Source: Tamarix chinensis (lineage: Eukaryota; Streptophyta; Magnoliopsida; Caryophyllales; Tamaricaceae). From it: DNA of 64,000 bases. Positions 36,601 to 47,676 of the stretch are shown here, one piece after another. The DNA lies in the NCBI GenBank assembly GCA_030549775.1, contig CM060173.1, forward strand, positions 30,260,032 to 30,324,031, read 5' to 3'. The translations under genes and the position numbers were made by a program. The notes under the pieces are model-generated. The model made no database searches and was not told the origin of the DNA. It saw only the letters and a list, made by a program, of their open reading frames with translations. The first letter of the stretch is position 1, and every line of letters begins with the position of its first letter.

Positions 36601-38370
36601 TAACAGAATATTAAATTTAAGGATTGTAGCAATCTTAATACTAAAATTAAAAAAAAATATTATAATACTAAAAAAATATGGATCTAAAGTGGATTTGAAT
36701 AAAATAAACTATCTAAATTATTATTATAAATTATGGATTTAATAATAATATTTCATAATAACGTTGATCTTAACTAATTCAGATATGATAAATATTTTTT
36801 TAGTATTTAATTACCTAACATAACTCATAATTAATGAAAATGAATTAGCACCACTGTAAATAAGTTGCATATTTTAATTCTCAATAATGACGTCTCTTTA
36901 TAGTATATTGATTTTGATAAAAATATATATATGAAAAACTGCATACGTTAGATATAGCTTACTAATATTACGCAACTCATTACAATAGTTGTAAAAAAAT
37001 TACTTTCATAAAAACAAAATTTTCCAATTTTAAGTAGGAAGTTTATATTTTTTTAAATCAGTAGATGAATTTTTAATTTCAAATAATGAAAATAAATATA
37101 TATTTTTAAAGAAAATTGAAGAATAATATTTTATTGTTAATTATGTATGTATGTATTAATTAATTATGAAGTCTCCTAATATTTATAAGGATTTCTAAAT
37201 GTTGCTAAGAACAATTTTTTTGAAGTCTCCTAATAATTGATCAAGAATAATATGTTTTTAATTTATAAGGTAAAAAATAATAATAATTTAGGCTTCTTAA
37301 AATTAATTTATATACTTTATAACCAATTATACATACATCTATAATTCTACTATTTTTTTTGGAAAAAAAATTGTAAATAGACATGCAGATGTTGTTTCTT
37401 TAAATAAATCATAGCTATTAAATATGAAAAGTTTTAGCATCTCAAACATTTGTTTATAAGGATCACAAATAAATAAAAGAATTTTATTAAGGATAATATA
37501 AGCCTCTTAATTTAATGAATACAAAATCTCAAATTTAGGTACATATTGGCACAAAGTTTTGGATGAGAAAGAATAAAATTCAAATTGTGATTGTTGGTTA
37601 TAAACCATGGGCTTCAATCTATCGTTTGTTTTATTTACTCAATCCTAACCATTCATTTCACTTATTTAATCCCCACCCTCCCTTTCATTTACTTAACTAT
37701 CACCCATAGAAATGAAAGTGGCACGGTGGAGAAATGAAATCCTTGTTTCATTACCCAATCCTAACCGTCTGTTTAATTTTATTGAGTAATCTACACCGTT
37801 CCTTTCATAAGTTGTTTTCTTCAAATACTAAAAGCAGGTAGGGTTTTTGGAGTATTCTCCAACCCACCTTACGTCGCTGCTCTCTCTTATCTCCTCTCTC
37901 CTCTCTCCTATCTCCTATCTTTAATCTGTCTGATAAGTCTATATCTTGTATTAAGAAAGAAAATTTTGAAACTTTCACTCACGTTATGTATTTCATATGA
38001 TTTCCCTTTTGATTTTATACTTTCATTTCTATTCCAGTTCTATAATGTTTCCCAAAAAAAACATACTTTGTGAAGATTAGATATGTGATTTCTGTGTATT
38101 ATAGAAAGGGCGTATCAAAAGTATGCAACTTTTGATTTTTCTATCGGTTATACTATATACTCAGAATGATTTTTCTTCAATATAAGCTATATTTTTATAG
38201 TTTTCTTTGCTTATGTTCTGGATTTATGCATATAAATTTTAAAAATATCTTATTTTCTGTTAAGATCTACTTTTGAAATTATTGTTATGATTTGTTACTG
38301 TTGTTACGGTCTTTATTTGGTGCACATTACATGGTTTAGTGATTCTAAAATACCAAGCTATTTCTCTTGT
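36601..38370. other. AT-rich stretch without recognised genes
   Basis: Very AT-rich DNA. A CT-rich run at about 37880-37922 (repeated CTCTCTCC and TATCTC) resembles a plant 5' leader, but no coding frame follows on the plus strand. Two similar TTTACTCAATCCTAACC/TTACCCAATCCTAACC phrases occur at about 37634 and 37750. Confidence 0.5.
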
Positions 38371-38379
38371 AGTGTTTTA

Positions 38380-39720
38380 TCTTTTGCTTTCAAAAGGGAA
38401 GACACACAATACACAGAAATTTGGCTATTTTAGGTAATTTTTTAATATCTCCACATTTTTTCAAACATCTTTTGTATGTAAAAGCAACATATATTAGTGT
38501 GTATTTGTTCAACTTTTATTTTCACTCAAATTTGGGTATCTATTTTAGATCTTTTACTTTGAGAAGCAAGACACAAATCTAAGACAAAATAGGGTAATGT
38601 TGATATCATTTCTATTATTGTGAATTTCTGAAGTATTTTTTGTTGTCAAGGAAGATTTTTTCTTAATTTTTAAGTAAAATTCCTTATGTTAATGTTTCTT
38701 TCAAAAGTTATTGAAAGTCGACACAAACGAAGACGAGAAATCTAGGTATTCAAACTCATTTTTCGTATTTTTCACACTTTTTGATTAATTTTTTTTAATT
38801 ACTTACTTCTATATTTTCATCTTTTGTGCATAAAAGCAATTAAGATCTGTCTTATATTTTATTTTTTTCCACTTTTATCTTCACTCCCATCTATTATTTA
38901 TTTCAGATATGTTGCTTTCAGAAGCGAAAACATAGCTCTAAGATAAAATTGGGCAACATTGCTAGAAATTTCATTTTTTTGTGAATTTATTAAGCATTTT
39001 CCTTCTCAAAATTTTTTTTTTAATTTATTAGTCAACTTACTATTTGCTACTCTCTTACATATGATATGTTGCTTTCAAAACTTATTGAAAGTCAACATAG
39101 ACAAATGAGAGAAATATGGGTATTCGAACTCATTTTTTATTTTTTTTTCTCTTATGTTCAATCCCATCAAGTTCTCTTTTTAACGTATGTTGCCAAATGT
39201 TTGTCTTTGTTATTCAATATATTGCTTTCAATAAAGGTTGAAAGTAAACTAAGACATAGAAGACATTATTCTTTAATATTTGTAACATTTTATGTTAAAT
39301 AAGGTCTGGTACTCAATTATAGATCTACTTTCTTTTGTAGGAAAATAAGATCTCAGAGAAAATTTTGTAATAGACCAAAATTTCTATTATTGTGAATTAT
39401 TTAAACTTCATACATAAACATTCGGATTTTCAGCTCATCTTTTTAGAAAAAAAAAACTTATCTATTTTTTCTATTACTCAATATATGTTCCTTTCAAAGT
39501 AAAAAGAGAGATAATAGAAATTTAGCACTGATATGTTGTTTTCTTCTTTCTTATTTCATACTTATTTCCTATTTTAGTAATATGGTTTATGGCTGAAATT
39601 TTTTCAGATCTGTACTAATTTCAATAATAGTCAGATTTTTACTTTTTATGTTTAAGATCACATCTGTTGCTTTAAGATGTAAACAAACAGATCTCAGAGA
39701 CAATTGGGTGTTCAAATATA
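38380..39720. repeat. Diverged tandem array around TGCTTTCAAAA
   Basis: At least eight degenerate copies of a segment like TGTTGCTTTCAAAACTTATT followed by GAAAGTCAACATAGAC and GAGAAAT. Starts are near 38390, 38560, 38698, 38910, 39068, 39225, 39490 and 39660, with irregular spacing (about 140-265 bases). T-rich spacers with ATTTTT...CTTTTATTTTCACTC separate them. No open frame spans the array. Confidence 0.65.
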
Positions 39721-39883
39721 TTTGACCTTGTGATAATCTTTTTCTTCATGCTATTATGGCATAGGTCTAATATAATAATTATTCTATTTTATTTGTGGTT
39801 ATTAATTGTATGGTTTTGGAAAAAGAATAAGTATTAAAATTTAATGGTTCATTTATCTACTATTTGATATGTTGTTTTCAATA

Positions 39884-40276
39884 GCTATATATGTTCCTAT
39901 TATAATATCTATTATGTTCTGCAGGTAAGTTGGTACATAGTTTCTTATTTGGATTTCGATATTATTATAGTGAGTAGTGACCTTATTTATTTGACACTAC
40001 TTAATGAATATTGAGATTTTATGTTTATTAATCTATATATGTTCCTATTATGATATCTATTATGTTTCTGCAGGTAAGTTGGTACATAGTTTCTTATTTG
40101 GATTTCGACGTTATTATAGTGAGTAGTGACCCTATTATGATATCTATTATGTATTTGTAGGTAAGGTAGTACATAGCTTCTTATTTGGACTTCGACATTA
40201 TTATAGTGAGTAGTAACCTTATTTATTTGACACTACTTAATGAATATTGAGATTTTGTGTTTATCAATCTATATAC
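39884..40276. repeat. Three tandem units carrying CAG-GTAAGT
   Basis: Units start at 39884, 40033 and about 40132. Units one and three are about 140-149 bases and unit two is shortened to about 99. Each holds CTATTATG followed by TNTGCAGGTAAGTTGGTACA (third copy TTTGTAGGTAAGGTAGTACA) and TTATTATAGTGAGTAGT. A splice-acceptor-like CAG directly abuts a donor-like GTAAGT (39922-39930, 40071-40079; third 40158-40165). Confidence 0.9.
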
Positions 40277-42198
40277 TTGATTATCTAACTAAATGTATTG
40301 ATTTAATTTTAATCTAGGTACTATAATTCTTCATAACCTAACAACGGTAAAACTGTACAGACAAACTTTCTCACATATCAATTATTTGATCTTACTTGCT
40401 ATTTGGTATGTTGTGTGTTTATCCCTAAAGTACTCTAAATGCCTTTGTGTATGTCAGGACTAAAAATATTTGTTGTGTATTTGGCTAGTGCCAACTGTAT
40501 TTTATCTATCTCTTTATAACAACTGAAAAAAAAAATGAATTGAAATTGAAGAGAGAAATTTTGACAGCTGAACTTCACAAAGTGAAATTGTTATATTGTA
40601 GATACTAATTTTGCCACTGCATATACTAATTTTTTAATTTTTTTGATAAAGTATTACAGGTTATAAAAATATTATTCTAAATTATTTATTAAAAGATCCC
40701 CATCTTCTATCAAACTTGACCATAAGGAAGGGGTAGTGATGAAAATTTGTGGAATAAAATGTAATAAAAGCCAACAATTTTACACTAATACTTTTTCTGT
40801 AATTTTGTGATACTCCATGATTTTAATATTCATAAAAAGCCAAGTGTAAATTTTTTACTGTTGTTTTCACATCTATTGAGCCTTATGCACAACATCAATA
40901 AGACTGATGAAGAGCAAAATAGTGGTGATTGATAATAAATTTTCTTATAGTCTATTTGTTTGTGATTTAGGGGATCTTTTTATTAAGACTTAGAAATAAT
41001 AATGAGGCAATGATGATTGTTTTGTGAAAAAATTTATATTGGATGATTTTTAATTGTTTATTAAGCAAAAATGATGGAATATTCATTTTTTATCCCTTCA
41101 CACAGTAAGTAAGGGTTAAGGAAGATTTTTTTAAGGGAATAATCAATTATAAATCACCATTTATAGATTAATTGAATGTTGGGCATTAACCTATGATAAT
41201 TGATTGATGAATAATTTGAATCCTGAGCCTCCACAATATAAAAGAAGTATATTTTTGTTATTAAAATATGATATAGAAGAATTATATTTTTTTTACAATT
41301 ATAATATAAGTTTGTTATTCAAATATAATAGGTATGATTATGGATTATAATTTTAATTTATTTTCTACTTGGTGTTCTCCTTTTATTCCTAATTGAGATT
41401 TTTAATCATGCATAGATAGGGAACTATCTATTATATGATGTGAAAACTTATTATTCTGCTCAATTACATTGTGAATAATATTTTGTTCAATTTCCAAGGA
41501 GAAGTTGTGCATTAATTGTATGATTCCTATTAATTAGTTGTATTTATCATACTTGCATGAATTTGTGTACACATATTAATTTTTATACTACTTTTCTCCT
41601 TTAATTCATGTTTTTATGGTTGTTTTATGTTGGTTATGACATAGACAATAATGTGATTCGTGATTATATTACTTTTCTCCTTAATTTTCATCTACTTCAG
41701 GAGGAGATTCATACTAATGACTACATAAACATTTGAAATAATAATAGTTTGTTACATAGGGCATAATTAATCAAAACCCCTATTTTCATATATTACATGC
41801 CAAGATTAATACTAATGACTTAATAAAACATTTGAAATAATAATAGGGCATACATAATTGAAACATCTGTCTTTTTCTACTACATACCGAAAGTAATACT
41901 AATCTAGGAAGTGTTTGGTTTCTCAACCAAATCACAATTAAGTCCCATGAATATAAAATAATAATTTCAAATGCTAATTAAGAAAGCAAAAGACAGGAAT
42001 ACCCTCAACACTTTACTTTTCTGCTATTCCAAACCTAAAGTTTTTTTAATTTAACATTAACCCTATATCTCTTTTTTTTAGGAGCTATAGTGGAATGATC
42101 CCCATTCATACACCTTTTTCCCCAACTCTTCAATTGTACTCTCAGAATGACATGTTGTAATCTGATTTGGTGTGTGAACTTCATCTGTTTGAGATTCC
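40277..42198. other. AT-rich stretch without recognised features
   Basis: No open frame of note, no recognisable domain and no strong repeat. A pair of AATAATAG...CATA phrases near 41740 and 41835 suggests a weak old duplication. Confidence 0.5.
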
Positions 42199-42202
42199 AC
42201 TT

Positions 42203-42449
42203 TGTCACGTGCTCAGAGGTTTCGGCCCTGAGCCCCTGGCGAGGCCAGAATCCATCAACCCATACGGCTGAGCACCATGCCGAATATGCGCAACATCCCG
42301 CAATAATAACACAACAGAGATGCATAAGAGGGACACTGAGTCGTACCTGAGACATAACATCGACATTAGCAACTGTCAGGCAACCAGGGAACACCCATAT
42401 TCGCATGACTCATTGGCTAGATGCTTGGGGCAAGTCACGGACCGTGACA
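42203..42449 (-). repeat. TRIM 3' LTR (minus-strand sense)
   Basis: Terminal repeat with TG...CA ends. The tip GTCACGGTCCGTGAC is itself an inverted repeat, GTCACGG/CCGTGAC. Confidence 0.9.
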
Positions 42450-42932
42450 TTCTCCCTCACCTAAAATCACAAACTCCCTCGTTTGCACCACAGAGAGGTC
42501 CCAACATTGCTTCCCTGCATCTCAAGCGTTGTCCTTGCGACAGTCCTTCAACACTCGCCCTATGTTGGGAAAACATCCAAAAAAAACCATACGTTGCCCC
42601 GCAAGGCTCGTAGTCCAACCAACATCTCGTATCTATTGCGGCATATCCGACCCCATCGCAGCGACAAACCTGTGCGCCCGAGATCGTCTCATCGCGCGGC
42701 CCTCAGCAACCCATTTCAATGGCCTGGATCCCACACCAAACCACGTCCACCAACACCCTTGTCAATGGACCCGTGTAGCACTCACGACCTCCCCTTGGCT
42801 TCACTCCTTCGAAGTCGGTCGTCTCACAACGTGTCTCACACCTCCGGTCTACCCACAGTCCTTCGGGGTAGCCAACAACACTGCAAAATGCTTGCTGACT
42901 GACACGGGCAACGAGCTGCTCTGATACTACTT

Positions 42933-43180
42933 TGTCACGTGCTCAGAGGTTTCGGCCCTAGCGCCCCTAGCGAGGCCAGCATCCATCAACCCATACGGTT
43001 GAGCACCATGTCGAATATGCGCAACATCCCGCAATAATAACACAACAGAGATGCATAAGAGGGACACCGAGTTGTACTTGAGACATAACATCGACATTAG
43101 CAACTGTTAGGCAACCAGGGAGCACCCATATTCCCATGACTCATTGGCTAGATGCTTGGGGCAAGTCACGGACCGTGACA
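42933..43180 (-). repeat. TRIM 5' LTR (minus-strand sense)
   Basis: Second copy of the terminal repeat. It is preceded on the plus strand by the complement of the primer site at 42917-42930. Confidence 0.9.
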
Positions 43181-43261
43181 ACTTGTACAAATAATGTATT
43201 ATCATGTTAGAAAATAATCATATAATTACCACAATAATTTAATTTTATGTATGAATATTAC

Positions 43262-45271
43262 CTGCTCCTCAACTGCATTTTCTAATTTGGAAAGCACATC
43301 CGAGTCTTAAAATAATCCAGATTCTGATTTAAAGTGATTGATTATATAATAATTGCATTGTAATAAGGAATAAAAAGTATAATTCTTTAGATTAACATGA
43401 TTGTTAAAGGAACTTGGTCCATAATATTTGCAAACTAAAGCTTCATCCACACTTAGCTTAATAACTGAATATGCCCCCAATTATTTCTCCCTCACTTGGA
43501 CTAAGAAAAGGGCTTTCAGATCTATGAGTTTTTCCAAATCTGTCGGTAGCTTCGTACATTCAACCTCTTCCTGTGTAGTTATAATGTGAATAAAACAATG
43601 TACATAAACAAAAATGGTTATATTAATGTGATATTAAATTAGAAATTACCTCTGCATTGCTTTCCCTAAGCTCCTGTGCTGATTTTCCTATAATATGTGT
43701 ACATTCCCTATCCCATAGAAGTAGTAGGATATTGTCTGTTCCATCAACAACTCTAATTTACAACATGTATCTGAGACTTTCTTTATCATTTTTCTTACAC
43801 TTCTCACTGTAGAAAGAGTCTCTAATAGCCTTGAGTTTCTTTAGACATTTCTTACACACCATATAAAACCACTCTCTTACTGTTTCTATTCCTTCAACCC
43901 GGACGTTGATCCAAAACTTCCCCACCTAAACCAAAATTCCTTAATTGAGGTACAAATAAAACAACCATGAAATGTATTGGAAAAAATTAAATGCACCTCC
44001 TTCTCTTGAAGTTGATCGACTGTTTTGAAAATTGATCTCCCACTTGCTAGCTCCTTTGTTATTATTTGTGAAGATAATGGTTGCATCTCTTTATAAATTG
44101 TGATTTGTGAAGATTCACATTCGAGTAATATGCAAAAACAAAATTATTTTGAGTTTCCATATTCTGTTGCCGTAAAAGTAATTAAATGGTATGTGTGTTA
44201 TAAAATATTTACCTTTTTTCAAAGTCTTTAATCTCCTCCATAGTTGTGTCAAGAATTAATTTTGTCACATTCCAAATGTTTAATATCCTGACCTGGTCTG
44301 CAAGTATTAAGTGTAGTTAATATTAACTGAATAAGATCCTGATGTTATAAAACAAAGATAGAAATTTTACCATTAAATTTGCTGATTTGATGGAATTGGA
44401 GAACAATAATAAGCTAGTTTGGATTTGTATTTGCAACATATTCGGTTAGTTTTGTAGCATAATCTCCCCAAAGTGTGTATTGTACTCTCTTTTGATTGAA
44501 AAAATGTATGTAAGTAGATAGTTTATAATGATGATTTCTTAAAAAGTATAACTATAGGCGTGTATTTATATTCATTGTCTTACTTTTCATCCTCCAGCAC
44601 AAAATACATGTATTTTGTGACCTGCCCAAAAACTTTCTTCTCTCTTAATGCATGTACTATGCAAACTCTTCTAATAATGTCTTCCATTTAATTAGTTGTT
44701 AGTATGTTCGTTATAACAAAACAGTAAGGTGTTTATAATTTATAATAATCTGGTTTGTACCAGTAAGACATGTTTATGGGATTGTAGCTAATTCTTCAAA
44801 TGTTGTGAACTTGAATAGTATACTTGGAAATACCTATATAGTTTTTAACAAATTACACTGTGAAATTGTTGAAGTAGATGGCATATTTGAATGAAGTTTT
44901 GCTAATTTTTCATTTGGTTGTCTGCCACTATAAAATTATTGACATGGTATAGCTGTCCTTCTATGAGTTTTGCTTTATATTATTGAATATGAGATTTTCT
45001 AATAGAAGCATAAACTCTATTATCCTATTTTATTCAAAGAACATAAATTATCAGATATATTTATGTATTGAAAAATTAAAAAAAAAATGTAAGGAAGTAA
45101 CAAAAAATGTGTCTGACAACTTACCTCGGAGTTGCGAAATACACATTCTAAACTGTATGACTCATTTTTGTTGCCATATGAAGGCTTATAGTAAAGCCTT
45201 ATGAATCTAAGCTTCACACAATAATTGTTTTTTGCAGGATGTATTTCTCTAAGATTTGTGTACACCGCCAT
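43262..45271 (-). pseudogene. RPA70-like single-strand DNA-binding protein, likely Helitron-borne (pseudogene)
   Basis: Multi-exon remnant of a replication protein A large-subunit relative. The first exon (45125-45271) begins MAVYTNLREIHPAKN and runs to FRNSE before a GTAAGT donor; it fits the first OB-fold (DUF223-type) of plant RPA. Then MEDIIRRVCIVHALREKKVF and TKYMYFVLEDEK (about 44690-44580), RVQYTLWGDYATKLTEYVAN (about 44500-44440), LIIVLQFHQISKFNG, and IWNVTKLILDTTMEEIKDFE (about 44280-44225). The C-terminal zinc-ribbon OB-fold is seen as REWFYMVCKKCLKKLKAIRD, YSEKCKKN, VVDGTDNILLLLWDRECTHI and IGKSAQELRES (about 43890-43670). Stops (for example within NPN-LIIVL) and one lost zinc-binding Cys show decay. 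Plant Helitrons often carry RPA genes, and this one has the same strand as the Helitron helicase. Confidence 0.82.
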
Positions 45272-47200
45272 TTCTTTATATGTACATGTTATTAACAAAT
45301 AATTAACTATATCAATGTATATATACATCACAGAATCATTTAAATAAATATATCAGTGTATATATGACAATATAGGAAATGAATGAAAATAATTGTATAA
45401 GTGGATTTGCTTGATAATATTTTAAATCAATTGGGAAAATGTTACAAAAATTGTGGGAAAATTGATAAACAACGTTAAAAAATATGACAAAAAGGATGAA
45501 AAAAATGTGATTAAAATATAGAAATGATATATATAGAAATTTGAGAAATGACTAAACTAAAAGGCATACCTGTGGAAGATTGTAAAATAAGCATAGAACA
45601 TTTCTGACAATAAAGTGGGAAAAAATTATTCACCTTTACAAATTTTATTGCAAAATAACTAAACAACATTTCTCACCGCTACAAATTTAAATTGGACCAG
45701 TTGCGTTTATTTGTGATGTATATATAGACACTATAAATAGTAAATTGGCTCAGAAAATACAATCTGATCGTCGAATTTCAAAGTAATCCAATCAAGTATT
45801 TTAGAACAAATAAAAATAGGACACATGGCAAACACCGCAGGTACGTGGGGCCGGAATAAATTTTTTCCTGTTGGATTTCAAAGTAATTCAAGTTATAGTT
45901 CAAAAGGAATAATAGAATGACACGGGACATCATTCAGGACAATGAAAATAAGATCTCATCGTTGATTTATATATACGGTCTGTATACAAAGTTTGAAATT
46001 AGATAGTTTTGCATCAATATTCAGTCAAATTAGCTGGTAAGGCCAGTCCGGTCTAAATTTTTAATCACGGATTCAAGTAACTTTTCTAAAGCTAAATTAT
46101 AACATAGTAATAACATTACTTACCAAATAGAACTTTTAAAAAAAAAATATAAGTTAATTTAAATAGGCTAAAATCTAACTTTTAAACTTGTGTCGATTAT
46201 ATTAAACAGTGCACCTAAACTAAACACAAACCACCGGACTCCTCGTAACTTGGGTTGGAGAGTTGGGACCCAATAGTTATATTACGCAACACATTACACC
46301 CATAATCATCATACGACTTGCTACATCTTCATGGCATTATCTTTTTTGATTTTTTAAATTAAAATATAATGTTCCTCAAAAGTTCCTATTAATACACATT
46401 CTTATTAATATACTTAAAAATTAATTTATATATATATATATATATATAACTATTATCGTTCCTATTTTCATAATTCTTATTTAATTATATATAAAATAAA
46501 CTTTCACTATATATAAAATAATCTTTTACTTATCACCAACCATAAACTCATCTTTCACCAAATTTATACTTCTTTGTTACCATAAAATATGATAAATATT
46601 TTACCCTAACTGAACTGATATTTTATTAATATTGTAATTATTTTTTCCCATATAAAATAGTCAATATTTCTACATTCTACTAAAATTACTAAACAACACT
46701 ATTCTCATAATTATTCATCATCATTGTACATGAATTTAACTATTTTTTAAATTATTTCTGATCACTATTATACTATTATTTTACCATTGTACATGTTATT
46801 CTTCACTATCCTACTAAAACTTCATCACTATCAATCTATCATACTAAAAATAGTATTTAAATATTAATGTACATATATTTCACTATTACTCTTCTAAAAT
46901 TACCCAACTATTTTCATTATAAAATATATTTCTTAATATTACAAATTGATTATACCAATATTTTACCATAACTATTTTTTTTTATCAAAAGTAATATGAA
47001 TATCTACTTTCATAAAAAAAGTTCAAAAACATTATGACCAGTAGAGTTCAAAAACATTATCAAAAACATTATTTTTTTTTTTATAATAAGATATTTTAAC
47101 TTTTTTTATAAATTATGATTTGTCAGCATGATATTTGGAGTAGAGTCCAATTCTCTTTTAGATTTTGATTTCCAAAACTCTTACCTATATATCTATATAT
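45272..47200. other. AT-rich intergenic stretch
   Basis: No gene seen. It holds a (TA)n run at 46426-46448 and a short less AT-rich patch near 46225-46320. If the Helitron includes the RPA gene, its 5' end should lie here, but no clear TC-type start is visible. Confidence 0.5.
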
Positions 47201-47676
47201 ATATAACCAGATTTCATCAAAAGGGGTTTTTCATTGAAAAAAATGGAGAAAATAAAGAGATGAGAATTATAAGAGAAAAAAAATGAATGAAGAAATGATA
47301 AAGATAAAATTAAAACAATCCGGAAAGAAGAAAAGAGAAATGATTATTATAAGATATATTAACTCAGAAAAGTGAAGCGAGGCATGGCTACTGATGACAG
47401 GATACATGGAACAAACAAATTCTGAAAGAATGCATCGAATCAAATCTACAAGACTAGCACAAGTCAGATGAGAAGACGGAGTACCTCTTTGGTACCGTTG
47501 ATCTTCCAAAACCAAACTACTAAACTAAATAAATACATCTTCCTTACCCCTCAGACTAGTTACGTCAGAGGGAGCAGGAACGAAACAAATTATATATCCC
47601 TCATTTTCACTCGATATTTTGTGGCGTACCAAAATCATTCTTGAACTTACGGAGAAGAAATACGTCGAAGCCAGAC

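Larger units (their letters stand above)
42203..43180 (-). mobile_element. Complete TRIM retrotransposon, 978 bp
   Basis: Two nearly identical direct repeats of 247 and 248 bases (42203-42449 and 42933-43180) enclose a 483-base interior without protein domains. Read on the minus strand, each repeat starts TGTCACGGTCCGTGACTTG and ends GAGCACGTGACA. Just inside the minus-strand 5' repeat lies AGTATCAGAGCAGC, like the tRNA-iMet primer site TGGTATCAGAGC. The flanks share ACTT (42199-42202 and 43181-43184). Size and layout match terminal-repeat retrotransposons in miniature. About a dozen differences separate the two repeats, so the insertion is not very recent. Open frames in the interior (for example 42529-42924) lack any domain. 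Confidence 0.9.

Noticed and set aside
37860..37930. CT-rich leader-like run taken as a possible gene start
   Set aside because: No coding exon could be found downstream on the plus strand for several kilobases.
42483..42924. 139- and 131-codon frames
   Set aside because: They overlap each other in the interior of the TRIM element, have no domain and run in the opposite sense to the element.
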